A stretch of 64,000 nt of DNA from Saprospiraceae bacterium (lineage in GTDB: Bacteria; Bacteroidota; Bacteroidia; Chitinophagales; Saprospiraceae): the NCBI GenBank assembly GCA_019187225.1, contig JABAQQ010000013.1:1-64000 (forward strand), written 5' to 3'. A program made the position numbers and the translations under genes. This document shows, piece after piece, positions 47,610 to 55,887 of the stretch. The notes under the pieces are model-generated. The model was given only the letters and a program-made list of their open reading frames with translations, was not told where the DNA came from and did not search any database. Within the stretch, counting starts at the first letter, position 1, and the number at the start of each line of letters is the position of its first letter.

Positions 47610-49721
47610 ATGATCCGATCCCTCACCCGGCTTGCCCTGCCCGCTCTTTTTTGTTTTGCCAGCACCCTGCAAGCCCAGCAAATCCAGATGACCGTCACAG
47701 CAGGCAGCCAGCCTCCTTACAACGATCTGCCCGACCTCATTCGCCAGCATCTGACAGGTGCGGGCATTGATATTCTCGAAGTAGAGTATTTCGGCGTACC
47801 GGCCGCGATCGGCTATTTTACCGACGGCGATTCGGCGGTCGGCCTGCATCGCGGTCTGGTGATGACGACCGGGTACGCCCAATCGCAGGGCGGCATCCCT
47901 GGCAATATCGGAGCGGACGGAGTGGGCAATGAATTCGCCTCGACATATATCGGGTCGGTTGCTACCGATTCTGTTTTAGGCGCTTTGGTGAATGCACAGT
48001 TGTTCGAAAATGCCCGATACCGCATCACTTTCCGGCCGCGTGGGGATTCCATTCGTTTTCGCTACGTATTCGCTTCAGAAGAATACCCTGAATTCAGTTG
48101 TTCGCCTTACAACGACGTGTTCGGCTTTTTTCTGAGCGGTCCGAGACCGGACAGCGCAGCGCCGTATCTCAATTTCAACATCGCCCGTGTGCCGGGGACT
48201 AATTTGCCGGTAGCCATCAACAACATCCACCCGGCCAATTCAGTGTATCCCAATTGCCTGCCTTTCAACGCACAATATTACAACGACAACAACCTGTCGC
48301 TTGAACAACCATCCTACGACGGTCTGACCGATGTTTTTGTAGCGGAAGCCGCCGTCGTGCCCTGCGCCGTTTATCAAATGACGCTCTCGATTGCCGACGT
48401 TTCGGACGGTGTGTACGATTCGGCGGTTTTTCTGGAAGCGAACAGTTTTGAAGGCGAACCCGACATCGCGGCATCCTTCGCACCGGGCGACAATGTGATC
48501 CCCGAAAACGCCCAGGCCGACACCGTGAGCCTGAGTTTTGCCGGCCTGCCGGCGGATTTGCTGCCGCTCACCGTGACCGTCGGCGGCACGGCGCAAAACG
48601 GCGTTGATTTTCAGGCAACTGATAGTATCGCGACGGTTTTCACTGCCGATACGGTGCTGCACTTTCTTTTCCAACCCATCCCGGATGCTCAGGACGAAGG
48701 TTTTGAAACCGTCACCCTGACGATATCAGTCGATTCGAGCTGTTTCACCCGCACATTTATCCTGTATATTGCCGACCCCGATTCGCTATTCCAACCCGAA
48801 GAAGTGGTATATCTCGTGAACGGCACAGCCGCGCTGGGGATTTCGCCTACTTTCCTGACCGAGGCTTCCTGGACTTTTTTAAATGACACAGACATGCCCA
48901 TCAGTCCGGTCAATACGATTGTGTCTTCCGAAATCATGGTGAGCGTTCCGCTTTCTGACTTCAACGATAGCGAACTATTGGAATTCGTATGCGTGAATAT
49001 CGCCCATGACTGGGTGGATGACCTCAATTTGTATCTGGTTGCTCCCAATGAACGTTTTCTTGAACTGAGCTCCGACAACGGCGGCAACGGCGACAACTAC
49101 ACCGGTACTTGTTTCTCGCCATCGGCTACCCTGCCGATCAATTTTCCGGGACCTTTCGCGCCACCCTCTGCTGCGCCTTTCACAGGCACTTTCCAGCCGG
49201 AAGGCGAATGGGGCGATATCTTGTATTCACCGATGAGCGGCGCCTGGAGACTCCTCGTGGTGGACGACGTGAACGGCTTCACCGGAACGCTGCTGGATTG
49301 GAGCATCACTTTCTCCGGCAAAAAAATCGGCGCTTTCCAATATCTGTGGAGCACCGGCGACACTACTTCCGAAGTGACCGTAACCCAACCCGGCATCTAT
49401 ACAGTGACCGTGACCAATGCAGTCAGCACTTTTGAAAAAACATTCATCGTAGAGATGGGTACGGGAACGAAAACACCTGCTGGGCAGACGGTATGGGTTC
49501 AGCCCAATCCGGCGCAGGACAGGGTGTTCATCAACTGGGATAAAAATTTGATTTTCAACAAAATAAGCGTTTATAACATCAACGGTGAATTGGCTTTTGA
49601 AAAACAAGTGTCTTCGAACGCGACCAGTGAAACGATAGAAACAGCCCGGTGGCCGAAGGGAATTTATCTCGTTGCGCTTGAAGGCGAGGGAGGAATGGCG
49701 GTACGACGATTGGTGAAGTAA
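47610..49721 (+). CDS. T9SS-secreted multidomain protein (choice-of-anchor L, Calx-beta, P-domain)
   Basis: The 703-aa protein starts MIRSLTRLALPALFCFASTL with cleavage after QAQ; ATG 47610 was chosen over an upstream TTG. Domains in order are a choice-of-anchor L domain (about 40-270; VMTTGYAQ, RFRYVFASEEYPEFSCSPYN, DVFGFFLSG) and a Calx-beta-like strand set (AQADTVSLSFAGLPADLLPL and onward, about 290-385). A proprotein convertase P-domain-like region follows (FVCVNIAHDWVDDLNLYLVA...WGDILYSPMSGAWRLLVVDD, about 440-560). Then come one SprB-like repeat (YLWSTGDTTSEVTVTQPGIY) and a T9SS domain (WVQPNPAQDRVFINWD). The mix is typical of surface or secreted adhesion-type proteins. Function unknown. 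Confidence 0.87.
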   Translation: MIRSLTRLALPALFCFASTLQAQQIQMTVTAGSQPPYNDLPDLIRQHLTGAGIDILEVEYFGVPAAIGYFTDGDSAVGLHRGLVMTTGYAQSQGGIPGNIGADGVGNEFASTYIGSVATDSVLGALVNAQLFENARYRITFRPRGDSIRFRYVFASEEYPEFSCSPYNDVFGFFLSGPRPDSAAPYLNFNIARVPGTNLPVAINNIHPANSVYPNCLPFNAQYYNDNNLSLEQPSYDGLTDVFVAEAAVVPCAVYQMTLSIADVSDGVYDSAVFLEANSFEGEPDIAASFAPGDNVIPENAQADTVSLSFAGLPADLLPLTVTVGGTAQNGVDFQATDSIATVFTADTVLHFLFQPIPDAQDEGFETVTLTISVDSSCFTRTFILYIADPDSLFQPEEVVYLVNGTAALGISPTFLTEASWTFLNDTDMPISPVNTIVSSEIMVSVPLSDFNDSELLEFVCVNIAHDWVDDLNLYLVAPNERFLELSSDNGGNGDNYTGTCFSPSATLPINFPGPFAPPSAAPFTGTFQPEGEWGDILYSPMSGAWRLLVVDDVNGFTGTLLDWSITFSGKKIGAFQYLWSTGDTTSEVTVTQPGIYTVTVTNAVSTFEKTFIVEMGTGTKTPAGQTVWVQPNPAQDRVFINWDKNLIFNKISVYNINGELAFEKQVSSNATSETIETARWPKGIYLVALEGEGGMAVRRLVK

Positions 49722-49753
49722 ATGTAAGCCGGAAGTCTGTTCCGGTAAGTACA

Positions 49754-49816
49754 GGCGGAAGTCCGTTCCGCCCTGCTTTCCGGCGAGTATGTTTGGGCGG
49801 AACGGACTTCCGCCCT
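49754..49816. repeat. Paired hairpin repeat after the secreted protein gene
   Basis: GGCGGAAGTCCGTTCCGCC (near 49754) and GGCGGAACGGACTTCCGCC (near 49796) are reverse complements, and each is a hairpin by itself. They lie in the 240-bp gap before the lipoprotein gene. The rest of that gap is AT-rich with repeated AAATCAT words and no gene. Confidence 0.8.
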
Positions 49817-49961
49817 ACTTGCGACAATTTAAAATGCACCCTTTTATACCCAACGGAAATTGGTTTGCGAAAACCCGCTGATTCAAATCATTGAAAATCA
49901 TGTAAATCAATCTTGTAAATCTCGCAAATCATGTTAATCCTGGTATAAAACGCGCTTAGCT

Positions 49962-51947
49962 ATGAAACATCTTCCTGTCGTGCCGCTGGCTTTAACCCTG
50001 TTGCTCATCGCCTGCAACACGCCTCAATCCTTCAAATCGGGTTATCAGCACTTTGAAAAAGGCAACTATCCTGCCGCCAAGGAAGTTTTTGAACGCCACC
50101 GCAATGACAAGCGTTACGGCCCTGCCGCGCGCTATTTTCTGGCCAAAATACAACTCGCCGGAAATCCTTCCTTCGATGAATATCTCCTGTTAGACTATTC
50201 GCTGCCCGACGTGTACGCCGATTTCCAACTGTTGCCGACAAAGACGGTGCGCCGCCAGCTCAAACATTTTCCGCTCGACACGGCATCATTTATTGAGACC
50301 CGCGAACTCCTGCAGCGGCGGCTTCTTTCGCTCGTGCGGGTGCGCGGCACCGTTTCCGTCCTCGACTCTTTGATCGGGGGTCTGCCCGTCCCCCTGCCGC
50401 AGTTGCAATCCGCATACGACGATACCCGCTCCGGCATCGTCAACGCACACCTGGACGACGAGGATTACGACGTACTGACAGCGCTCGTGCAGCGCCACCT
50501 GGCTTTCGTCACACCCGAAAATTACGTCAAATCACGCCGCCTCGCCGAGCGCCTCTGGCCTGCCTTCGAACAAAAATACCCCCTTTGCCAACTCGACAAA
50601 TTCGCTGCCGACCACCGGCAGTCGTTCGTGGGGCGCGATTGCTGGCGCGAGGAAGTGCGGCAACTGCTGTGCGACGGCGACGTGCCGCAAATGCTCGATT
50701 TTCACGCCCAAAACCGCTGGACGGCGCTGGAATCCGTGTTGCTCAACAGGATCGCCGACAAAACCGCCGACTTCACCAACGACTCCTTTTTAAACCCCGG
50801 ACAACAGGCGCAGCTGCTCGACCTGCGCCGGCGCAACCTGGCCCTCGCCCGCATCCGCAACACCGGATCGGTGGCCGATACGGCGGCGCTGCTGCGCCAG
50901 ACGCAGGATTACATCGCACGTTACGCTCCGCGTTACTCCGCTTTCCGGCTGATGGAAGAAGCCCTGCAATTTTACCTGGAAAAGAAAATGTACCACAACG
51001 GCATTCAACTGCTCAAGAACGCCCGGCCATTCTTCCCCGATACGTTGCCGAAAGGATGCGGCACCAATTTCGATTACCAATTGCGGGTAAAACCCTGGAT
51101 TGACGGCAAATTGCCCATTTTGGAAAAACCCTCTGAGAATCTGCAAAAAACGCCGCTCGACGCCGTGAATACGCCCGAAGGCGACGAATTCAACCCCGTG
51201 CTCTCGGCAGACGGGACAACCCTCTATTTCGGCGCTTCAGGGCGCCGCGACAATCTCGCAGGCCAGGATGTCTTCGTCGCGCGCCGGAAAAACGGCCGGT
51301 GGTCGCCGCCGGAACTGGTGCCGTCGCTCTCCGGCGAAGGCAACCAGTACCCGCTTTCACTCAGCGCCGACGGACGGCAAATGTTGCTGCTGGTGAATGG
51401 CCGGCTACATCTCAGCAACGCGAAAGGCAGCGACTGGAGCGCGCCGCAACCGCTGCAACTTTCCGGTATCCCTGTGACAGGCAAAGGCGTGTTTTCGCCC
51501 GACGGTACCATGATCGCACTGGAAGGCGCTTTTTCCGCAGGCGGTGTGCTGACGCCGCCGGATATGGACATTTTTATCGCACAGCGCGAAGCGAGCGGTC
51601 AATGGGGCGCCCCCGTCGCCCTCGGGTCGGACATCAATACCGAAGGACAGGAAGGCAATCCCTGTTTTTCGCCCGACGGTAAAACGCTGTATTTCACGAG
51701 CACGGGTTTTCCCGGTCTGGGCAAGTCCGACGTGTTCCTGTCGTACCGGAAAACCCACAAAAACCTGGCAAACGATTGGGTGCGGGCGATCAACCTGGGC
51801 AAGGAGATCAACGACACCTACCACCACCGGGGCTTCGGCGCGATCTCACCCGACGGGCGAACGGCGTATTTCGCTCTGTATCTGCGCGATGGAGAAAAAG
51901 GGGATATCTGGACGGCGACGCTGCCGGCGGAGGAGCAGGCAAAATGA
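49962..51947 (+). CDS. Lipoprotein with TPR-like half and PD40 beta-propeller repeats
   Basis: The 661-aa protein has a lipoprotein signal (MKHLPVVPLALTLLLIAC, cysteine 18). TPR-like helices come next (SFKSGYQHFEKGNYPAAKEV), then a long helical middle. From about residue 395 there are PD40/WD40-like repeats: EGDEFNPVLSADGTTLYFGA, SLSADGRQMLLL, GKGVFSPDGTMIALEG, EGNPCFSPDGKTLYFTSTGF and GFGAISPDGRTAYFALYL. PD40 repeats form propellers as in TolB. Bacteroidota T9SS-associated proteins such as PorE combine TPR, PD40 and OmpA domains; here the OmpA domain is absent. A cell-envelope scaffold or sensor role is likely but unproven. Confidence 0.8.
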   Translation: MKHLPVVPLALTLLLIACNTPQSFKSGYQHFEKGNYPAAKEVFERHRNDKRYGPAARYFLAKIQLAGNPSFDEYLLLDYSLPDVYADFQLLPTKTVRRQLKHFPLDTASFIETRELLQRRLLSLVRVRGTVSVLDSLIGGLPVPLPQLQSAYDDTRSGIVNAHLDDEDYDVLTALVQRHLAFVTPENYVKSRRLAERLWPAFEQKYPLCQLDKFAADHRQSFVGRDCWREEVRQLLCDGDVPQMLDFHAQNRWTALESVLLNRIADKTADFTNDSFLNPGQQAQLLDLRRRNLALARIRNTGSVADTAALLRQTQDYIARYAPRYSAFRLMEEALQFYLEKKMYHNGIQLLKNARPFFPDTLPKGCGTNFDYQLRVKPWIDGKLPILEKPSENLQKTPLDAVNTPEGDEFNPVLSADGTTLYFGASGRRDNLAGQDVFVARRKNGRWSPPELVPSLSGEGNQYPLSLSADGRQMLLLVNGRLHLSNAKGSDWSAPQPLQLSGIPVTGKGVFSPDGTMIALEGAFSAGGVLTPPDMDIFIAQREASGQWGAPVALGSDINTEGQEGNPCFSPDGKTLYFTSTGFPGLGKSDVFLSYRKTHKNLANDWVRAINLGKEINDTYHHRGFGAISPDGRTAYFALYLRDGEKGDIWTATLPAEEQAK

Positions 51948-52389
51948 AACGTTTACCTCCACTGAGTGAAGTGGTGTTTGATTTTAATGGAAGCGCTGCT
52001 CCCGTGCGCTTGCGGATGTACTTCTTTTACCCATTCCAGTGTTTGGGAAACGGCAAAAATGACAAACGCAAGCGTCGGGAGAATGGCAAAACTGTGTTTA
52101 ATTGCCCTGTGAAAATTTGCCCGGGTCAGAGGCTCGGAAATTTTATTTACTCCTGCAAATCAATTCTTTTTCCGGGCCATGGGCAAGGACTAACCTATAA
52201 CCCTGTCGTTTGGGGCGATAACCGTGCAAACTTTCCTTCTCTCCCACATTCAACAAAATCCGAAATCGAAATCAACGACCAGGTCCGTTTTTTACCCGGC
52301 CTCAACGGTTAAGTTTTTGGCCAGTGTGAATGGCCGCCGGGAAATCGTGCCTGCAGCCGTGCCGTCGGTCTCCCATTATTTAAGAAAGT
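51948..52389. other. 442-bp stretch without a clear gene; holds a 32-bp direct repeat
   Basis: A frame starting MKRLPPLSEVVFDFNGS overlaps the lipoprotein stop (ATGA at 51944). It continues about 120 codons to 52312, but its composition becomes unlike protein and no family is recognised; it may be a decayed gene. The stretch contains the direct repeat 52197-52228, also found at 54963-54994. Confidence 0.4.
52197..52228 (+). repeat. 32-bp direct repeat, left copy
   Basis: ATAACCCTGTCGTTTGGGGC followed by GATAACCGTGCA is repeated exactly at 54963-54994 in the same orientation, and similarity continues for about ten bases downstream. The two copies enclose the secreted protein gene 52390-54822. 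Confidence 0.85.
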
Positions 52390-54822
52390 TTATTGTTTTA
52401 TTAATTTCAATACAGAACCTTGCCCGCCGCCGTCGCGCAACACCGCGAGGTATATGCCATTGGGCCAGTCGTGGCCAAAAACGGCATTCCCTTTTTCTCC
52501 CTCCAGAGTCCGCATTGCGACGACCTGCCCGAGCGTATTGTAGATTTCAAGAAAAAGTTGCCGGGCTCCCGGCCATTGATATTGTATTGTAAAAGCGCTG
52601 GTGGACGGATTGGGGAACACGGAAAAGGCAGGCGCTTTGTCCAACGCCACTGTGCCGGATATCAAACCTTCCGGTACAACCCGGAACACATCTATTGCAG
52701 CTTTCGTATATTCTAAATAAGACAATGTATCATCGATACTTACAACAAATTGAATGAGCAGGCCATCGGAGAGTGTTATATGATCTGCCAAATGAATATC
52801 ACCGGAAAAGCGCCATATCTCGGCAGATTCATGTTGGCTGAAAACGGTGACCGTGTCGCCCATGCTTATTGCCCGTACTTCCAGATGATTATCGGGAACT
52901 ACAGCAGGGCCGTCGTCGTAATACCAATACCAAAAGGACAGGATACCATCCTGATAGTTGGAAAGTTTCATTGGTGGAGAAGTAAGAACGGTTGTAACAT
53001 CCACGTCATCCGACGAGAACGAATTGTTGCCGGTGATATAACATCTGTCATTGACATCAAGATCGCTATCTGCCGGAGGGCCGATAAAAATAGTATCGGT
53101 ACTGCCAACCATGGGAACGTAATACCATGATGAATCTGAAAAGAAAGGAATAGGTTCATCCAATTCCCATTTTCCATCTCCATTCTGACCGGCTGTTTTC
53201 CAAAAAAAATTGAAGAGAAAATCATCGTAATACAGTTTGTCCTTTAGCGGTAAAACCATCTGGCTGTCCGCTGCATAGAAATATTTCCCCGGGATTGAGC
53301 CCAAATCCCATCCCCATACCTCGAAATAGACGTCGTATGTACCGATAAATACATTTGGAATTGAGAAAAAGCCTGTGTTAATAGCGAAGGTTTCATATTT
53401 CTTATCCTGAGAGCGCAATAATATTCGCGCATTCGGAACAGGCGCTCCGGTTGCACTATCTATTACGTATCCGCTGATTGTAAACGGAGGACAAGGTGCA
53501 AGCGCTATATCCAATATAGTAATCTGACCTGTGATGAGGTTGGCAGTTACCGTATCGGGGCAGTAGCCGTCTTTACGGATGCGCACCTGGACGGTGCCTT
53601 CTTCCGGTTGTCCGGTCTTATAGACACCGTCCAATGCCGTCATTCTGATGGAATATGGATTGCCGATAATTTCGACTTCGGCTTTGGGCAAAGGCAGGCC
53701 CGTCGCAGCATCAGTCACGATTCCCTCCAGGTAACAGGAACGGCGGTAATCCGGTGTAAAAACAAACAATTCTCCTCTATATAACAGATGGTCTAGCACA
53801 TAGTTACCCGCCAGAATATTGCCAGAAGGCAAATAACTATACACACCCCAGCAGCCCAAATAATAGTAAGGGTGGTTGTTGGGAATCCAGGTGTCATATC
53901 TTCCGGTGACCACAAGGTTTTCCGGGCGGTGCGCATCAACAATAACGACACCATCTTTATACCAGCCGGTAATGGCCCAATCATTCAGCACTTGTGTATT
54001 GTGCGTCAAGGCTCCGTATCCATCGTTGGAAGATACGCGACCCACCTCTTTGATATCTTCGGGATCGCTGATGTCAAATGCCGTGAGGAAGGAAGGTTTC
54101 GATTCATCTGTTGTCAACACGTATTGATGGTTATCAAGGGGCCAGGCATTATGCGCTATTCCACCCGGTGTCGGCGCCGTACCTAAAAGGACGGGGTTCG
54201 ATTTGTCGGAAACGTCTATTACGGACACGACACTAAAACTCCCCCCATACAACGTATCATTTTCAACGTAACAATCGTGCATACCCACGCCAGTTACAAC
54301 TCCGGCGTAAGTGGGATTAAATGGGTCTGCGTTCAAGTCCAGGATAACAACAGGCGCAATATTATCTACACCATTGGCATATAAAAACCCTTTTTTTTCA
54401 TCAATATGGAGGGTATGAATATATTTCATCTGATCCTGAATCGGACCATCGCCGATGTAAAATTTATAAGAAAGATTGGTGTCCGGCAGGCCATTCAAAT
54501 CCACAATTAACAATCCATAGTAAGTTGCGGCATAAGCATAGTGACTGAAGGTTCTGATTTCCTGCAAAGTACTTAACGTATCGGGGATTTTAGTGATAAC
54601 CAAAGGAGAATCGGGATTGGTGACATCTGCGACAATCATTCCCCGTCTACCTGACAACAGCGCATACTCCCGCCCGTCCTTTACATATCCCCATACGCCG
54701 CGAGTGATTTCACCGGGAAACTCAAGTTTGGAGCGCAGTTTGAGGTTAAAGTCCTGCGCTGCAACGCCGGACGATTGTAACAACAGGAAAAAAAAACAAC
54801 AGCAGTGGAGAAAAATTTTCAT
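52390..54822 (-). CDS. T9SS-secreted choice-of-anchor B/LVIVD-type protein
   Basis: The 810-aa protein has a signal peptide (MKIFLHCCCFFFLLLQSSGV, cleavage after VAAQ). The choice-of-anchor B region (about 25-380) is built of LVIVD-like propeller units such as GMIVADVTNPDSPLVITKIP, GLLIVDLNGLPD, SVVSVIDVSDKSNPVLLGTA and TAFDISDPEDIKEVG. Two carboxypeptidase-regulatory-like domains follow (LEGIVTDAATGLPLPKAEVE; ISGYVIDSATGAPVPNARIL). A jelly-roll-like section with a WYWYDDGP motif and a T9SS domain (FSVFPNPSTSAFTIQYQW) complete it. It should be secreted and surface-attached. It lies alone on the minus strand between the two 32-bp repeats, so it may be a separately acquired unit. Confidence 0.87.
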   Translation of the reverse strand: MKIFLHCCCFFFLLLQSSGVAAQDFNLKLRSKLEFPGEITRGVWGYVKDGREYALLSGRRGMIVADVTNPDSPLVITKIPDTLSTLQEIRTFSHYAYAATYYGLLIVDLNGLPDTNLSYKFYIGDGPIQDQMKYIHTLHIDEKKGFLYANGVDNIAPVVILDLNADPFNPTYAGVVTGVGMHDCYVENDTLYGGSFSVVSVIDVSDKSNPVLLGTAPTPGGIAHNAWPLDNHQYVLTTDESKPSFLTAFDISDPEDIKEVGRVSSNDGYGALTHNTQVLNDWAITGWYKDGVVIVDAHRPENLVVTGRYDTWIPNNHPYYYLGCWGVYSYLPSGNILAGNYVLDHLLYRGELFVFTPDYRRSCYLEGIVTDAATGLPLPKAEVEIIGNPYSIRMTALDGVYKTGQPEEGTVQVRIRKDGYCPDTVTANLITGQITILDIALAPCPPFTISGYVIDSATGAPVPNARILLRSQDKKYETFAINTGFFSIPNVFIGTYDVYFEVWGWDLGSIPGKYFYAADSQMVLPLKDKLYYDDFLFNFFWKTAGQNGDGKWELDEPIPFFSDSSWYYVPMVGSTDTIFIGPPADSDLDVNDRCYITGNNSFSSDDVDVTTVLTSPPMKLSNYQDGILSFWYWYYDDGPAVVPDNHLEVRAISMGDTVTVFSQHESAEIWRFSGDIHLADHITLSDGLLIQFVVSIDDTLSYLEYTKAAIDVFRVVPEGLISGTVALDKAPAFSVFPNPSTSAFTIQYQWPGARQLFLEIYNTLGQVVAMRTLEGEKGNAVFGHDWPNGIYLAVLRDGGGQGSVLKLIKQ

Positions 54823-54962
54823 GTGCAGATTTGTTTATGTTGATGCATTTGGCTTGGCATAGTCAATCCGTCAGCAATAGTCCATGTGGGACGAACTGAC
54901 AGATAGCGGAACTTTTCTATGTAAAATTATTTCATTCAGAGGTGCCTGCCAAGCTTCAATCC

Positions 54963-54994
54963 ATAACCCTGTCGTTTGGGGCGATAACCGTGCA
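54963..54994 (+). repeat. 32-bp direct repeat, right copy
   Basis: Exact second copy of 52197-52228. It lies in the 295-bp gap between the secreted protein gene and the toxin gene; the rest of that gap (54823-55080) shows no gene. Confidence 0.85.
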
Positions 54995-55080
54995 GATTTC
55001 CCTCGTAGGTACTTTGTTTGACAAAAAAGGCCGTCCCCGGAACGGGGCAGCCGTAGAACGCTGTCTGTAAGAAATTTCTG

Positions 55081-55101
55081 AAAAAAACGGCCGCACGGCA
55101 G
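55081..55101 (+). repeat. 21-bp direct repeat, left of the toxin-antitoxin pair
   Basis: AAAAAACGGCCGCACGGCAG plus C occurs here and at 55713-55733 in the same orientation. The copies enclose exactly the toxin and antitoxin genes. Confidence 0.85.
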
Positions 55102-55117
55102 CCGAAGAAAATGGTAA

Positions 55118-55402
55118 TTATACAAAAGGACTGCGCCCCCGCGAATCAAAAACGGAGATAATTGTGATGAAGTTTTCTCCTGTCTCGTAAACCAATGAAA
55201 TATAACGAGTGACTACGCAGCGACGAAATTTTGGAAAATTGCGACTGGGCGGGCAAAAGTGTTTGAACCGGCGGAGATTGGTGAGCAGTCCTTCGATTTT
55301 GTCATCCAGTTGGAGTGCAGCATCAACCGACTGCTCGTAAGTCTCTTTCAGTATGGCGAGGTAATCTTCCCTGGCAACGCCAGTCCATTCAACAGTAATC
55401 AT
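55118..55402 (-). CDS. RelE/ParE-family toxin
   Basis: The 94-aa protein has the RelE/ParE fold pattern. MITVEWTGVAREDYLAILKE gives the first strand and helix, then come helix DDKIEGLLTNLRRFKHFCPP and the strands FRRCVVTRYISLVYETGENF and ITIISVFDSRGRSPF. ParE-type members poison gyrase and RelE-type members cut ribosome-bound mRNA. The missing set of catalytic RelE residues makes ParE-like more likely, but this is not decisive. It follows the antitoxin gene by 15 bp on the same strand. The short length is normal for the family. Confidence 0.82.
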   Translation of the reverse strand: MITVEWTGVAREDYLAILKETYEQSVDAALQLDDKIEGLLTNLRRFKHFCPPSRNFPKFRRCVVTRYISLVYETGENFITIISVFDSRGRSPFV

Positions 55403-55417
55403 TTGGGAAAGAGTGTT

Positions 55418-55660
55418 TTAATTTTTACCTAACAACCGATTCGCGTCAGCCCTGACCGCTTCGTGCGGCACCGTATTGCCGGAGGCTGCCTGCCTCATGC
55501 CTTCCTCGATTTTTTTCTTCTCTGCCTCCGTAATCAAATCCCACCAATCGGCTTCTTCCCGAAGAGAAGCCAGTAAAGCCGTGATCTGTTTCAGAATCAA
55601 GGGGTCGTCTGTCTCAGCCACCATTCGAAGCAAGTTGTTTTTGAGTTCCAGCGTTGCCAT
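55418..55660 (-). CDS. Antitoxin of the ParE-type pair
   Basis: The 80-aa protein precedes the toxin gene and has the usual antitoxin layout. An N-terminal part (MATLELKNNLLRMVAETDDP, ILKQITALLASLREEADWWD) is followed by a charged C-terminal helix (ITEAEKKKIEEGMRQAASGN, TVPHEAVRADANRLLGK) that would wrap the toxin. It resembles the small Bacteroidota antitoxins that precede RelE/ParE toxins. The gene order and 15-bp spacing support the pairing. The upstream operator was not identified. Confidence 0.78.
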   Translation of the reverse strand: MATLELKNNLLRMVAETDDPLILKQITALLASLREEADWWDLITEAEKKKIEEGMRQAASGNTVPHEAVRADANRLLGKN

Positions 55661-55712
55661 ATCAAAATTTTGAACACAAATGTAGTGTAAAACACCAAAT
55701 ATTGCAAAGAAG

Positions 55713-55733
55713 AAAAAACGGCCGCACGGCAGC
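55713..55733 (+). repeat. 21-bp direct repeat, right of the toxin-antitoxin pair
   Basis: Exact second copy of 55081-55101, 53 bp upstream of the antitoxin ATG. Between this and nrdA lies a hairpin pair (CCCGGAACGCTGTTCCGGG near 55825 and GGCGGAACAGCGTTCCGCC near 55865) and no gene. Confidence 0.85.
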
Positions 55734-55887
55734 AGCCAGCCGGGCAGAAACAGTGTGGGAAAAGCGTTTCAGTGAAGGGAATCAGGAAAGCGCCCGACTC
55801 TTTCGCTCCCACCGGCGACCGTTTATTGTATCCCGGAACGCTGTTCCGGGCGATTTTGAATGTCAGGCGGAACAGCGTTCCGCCGTA

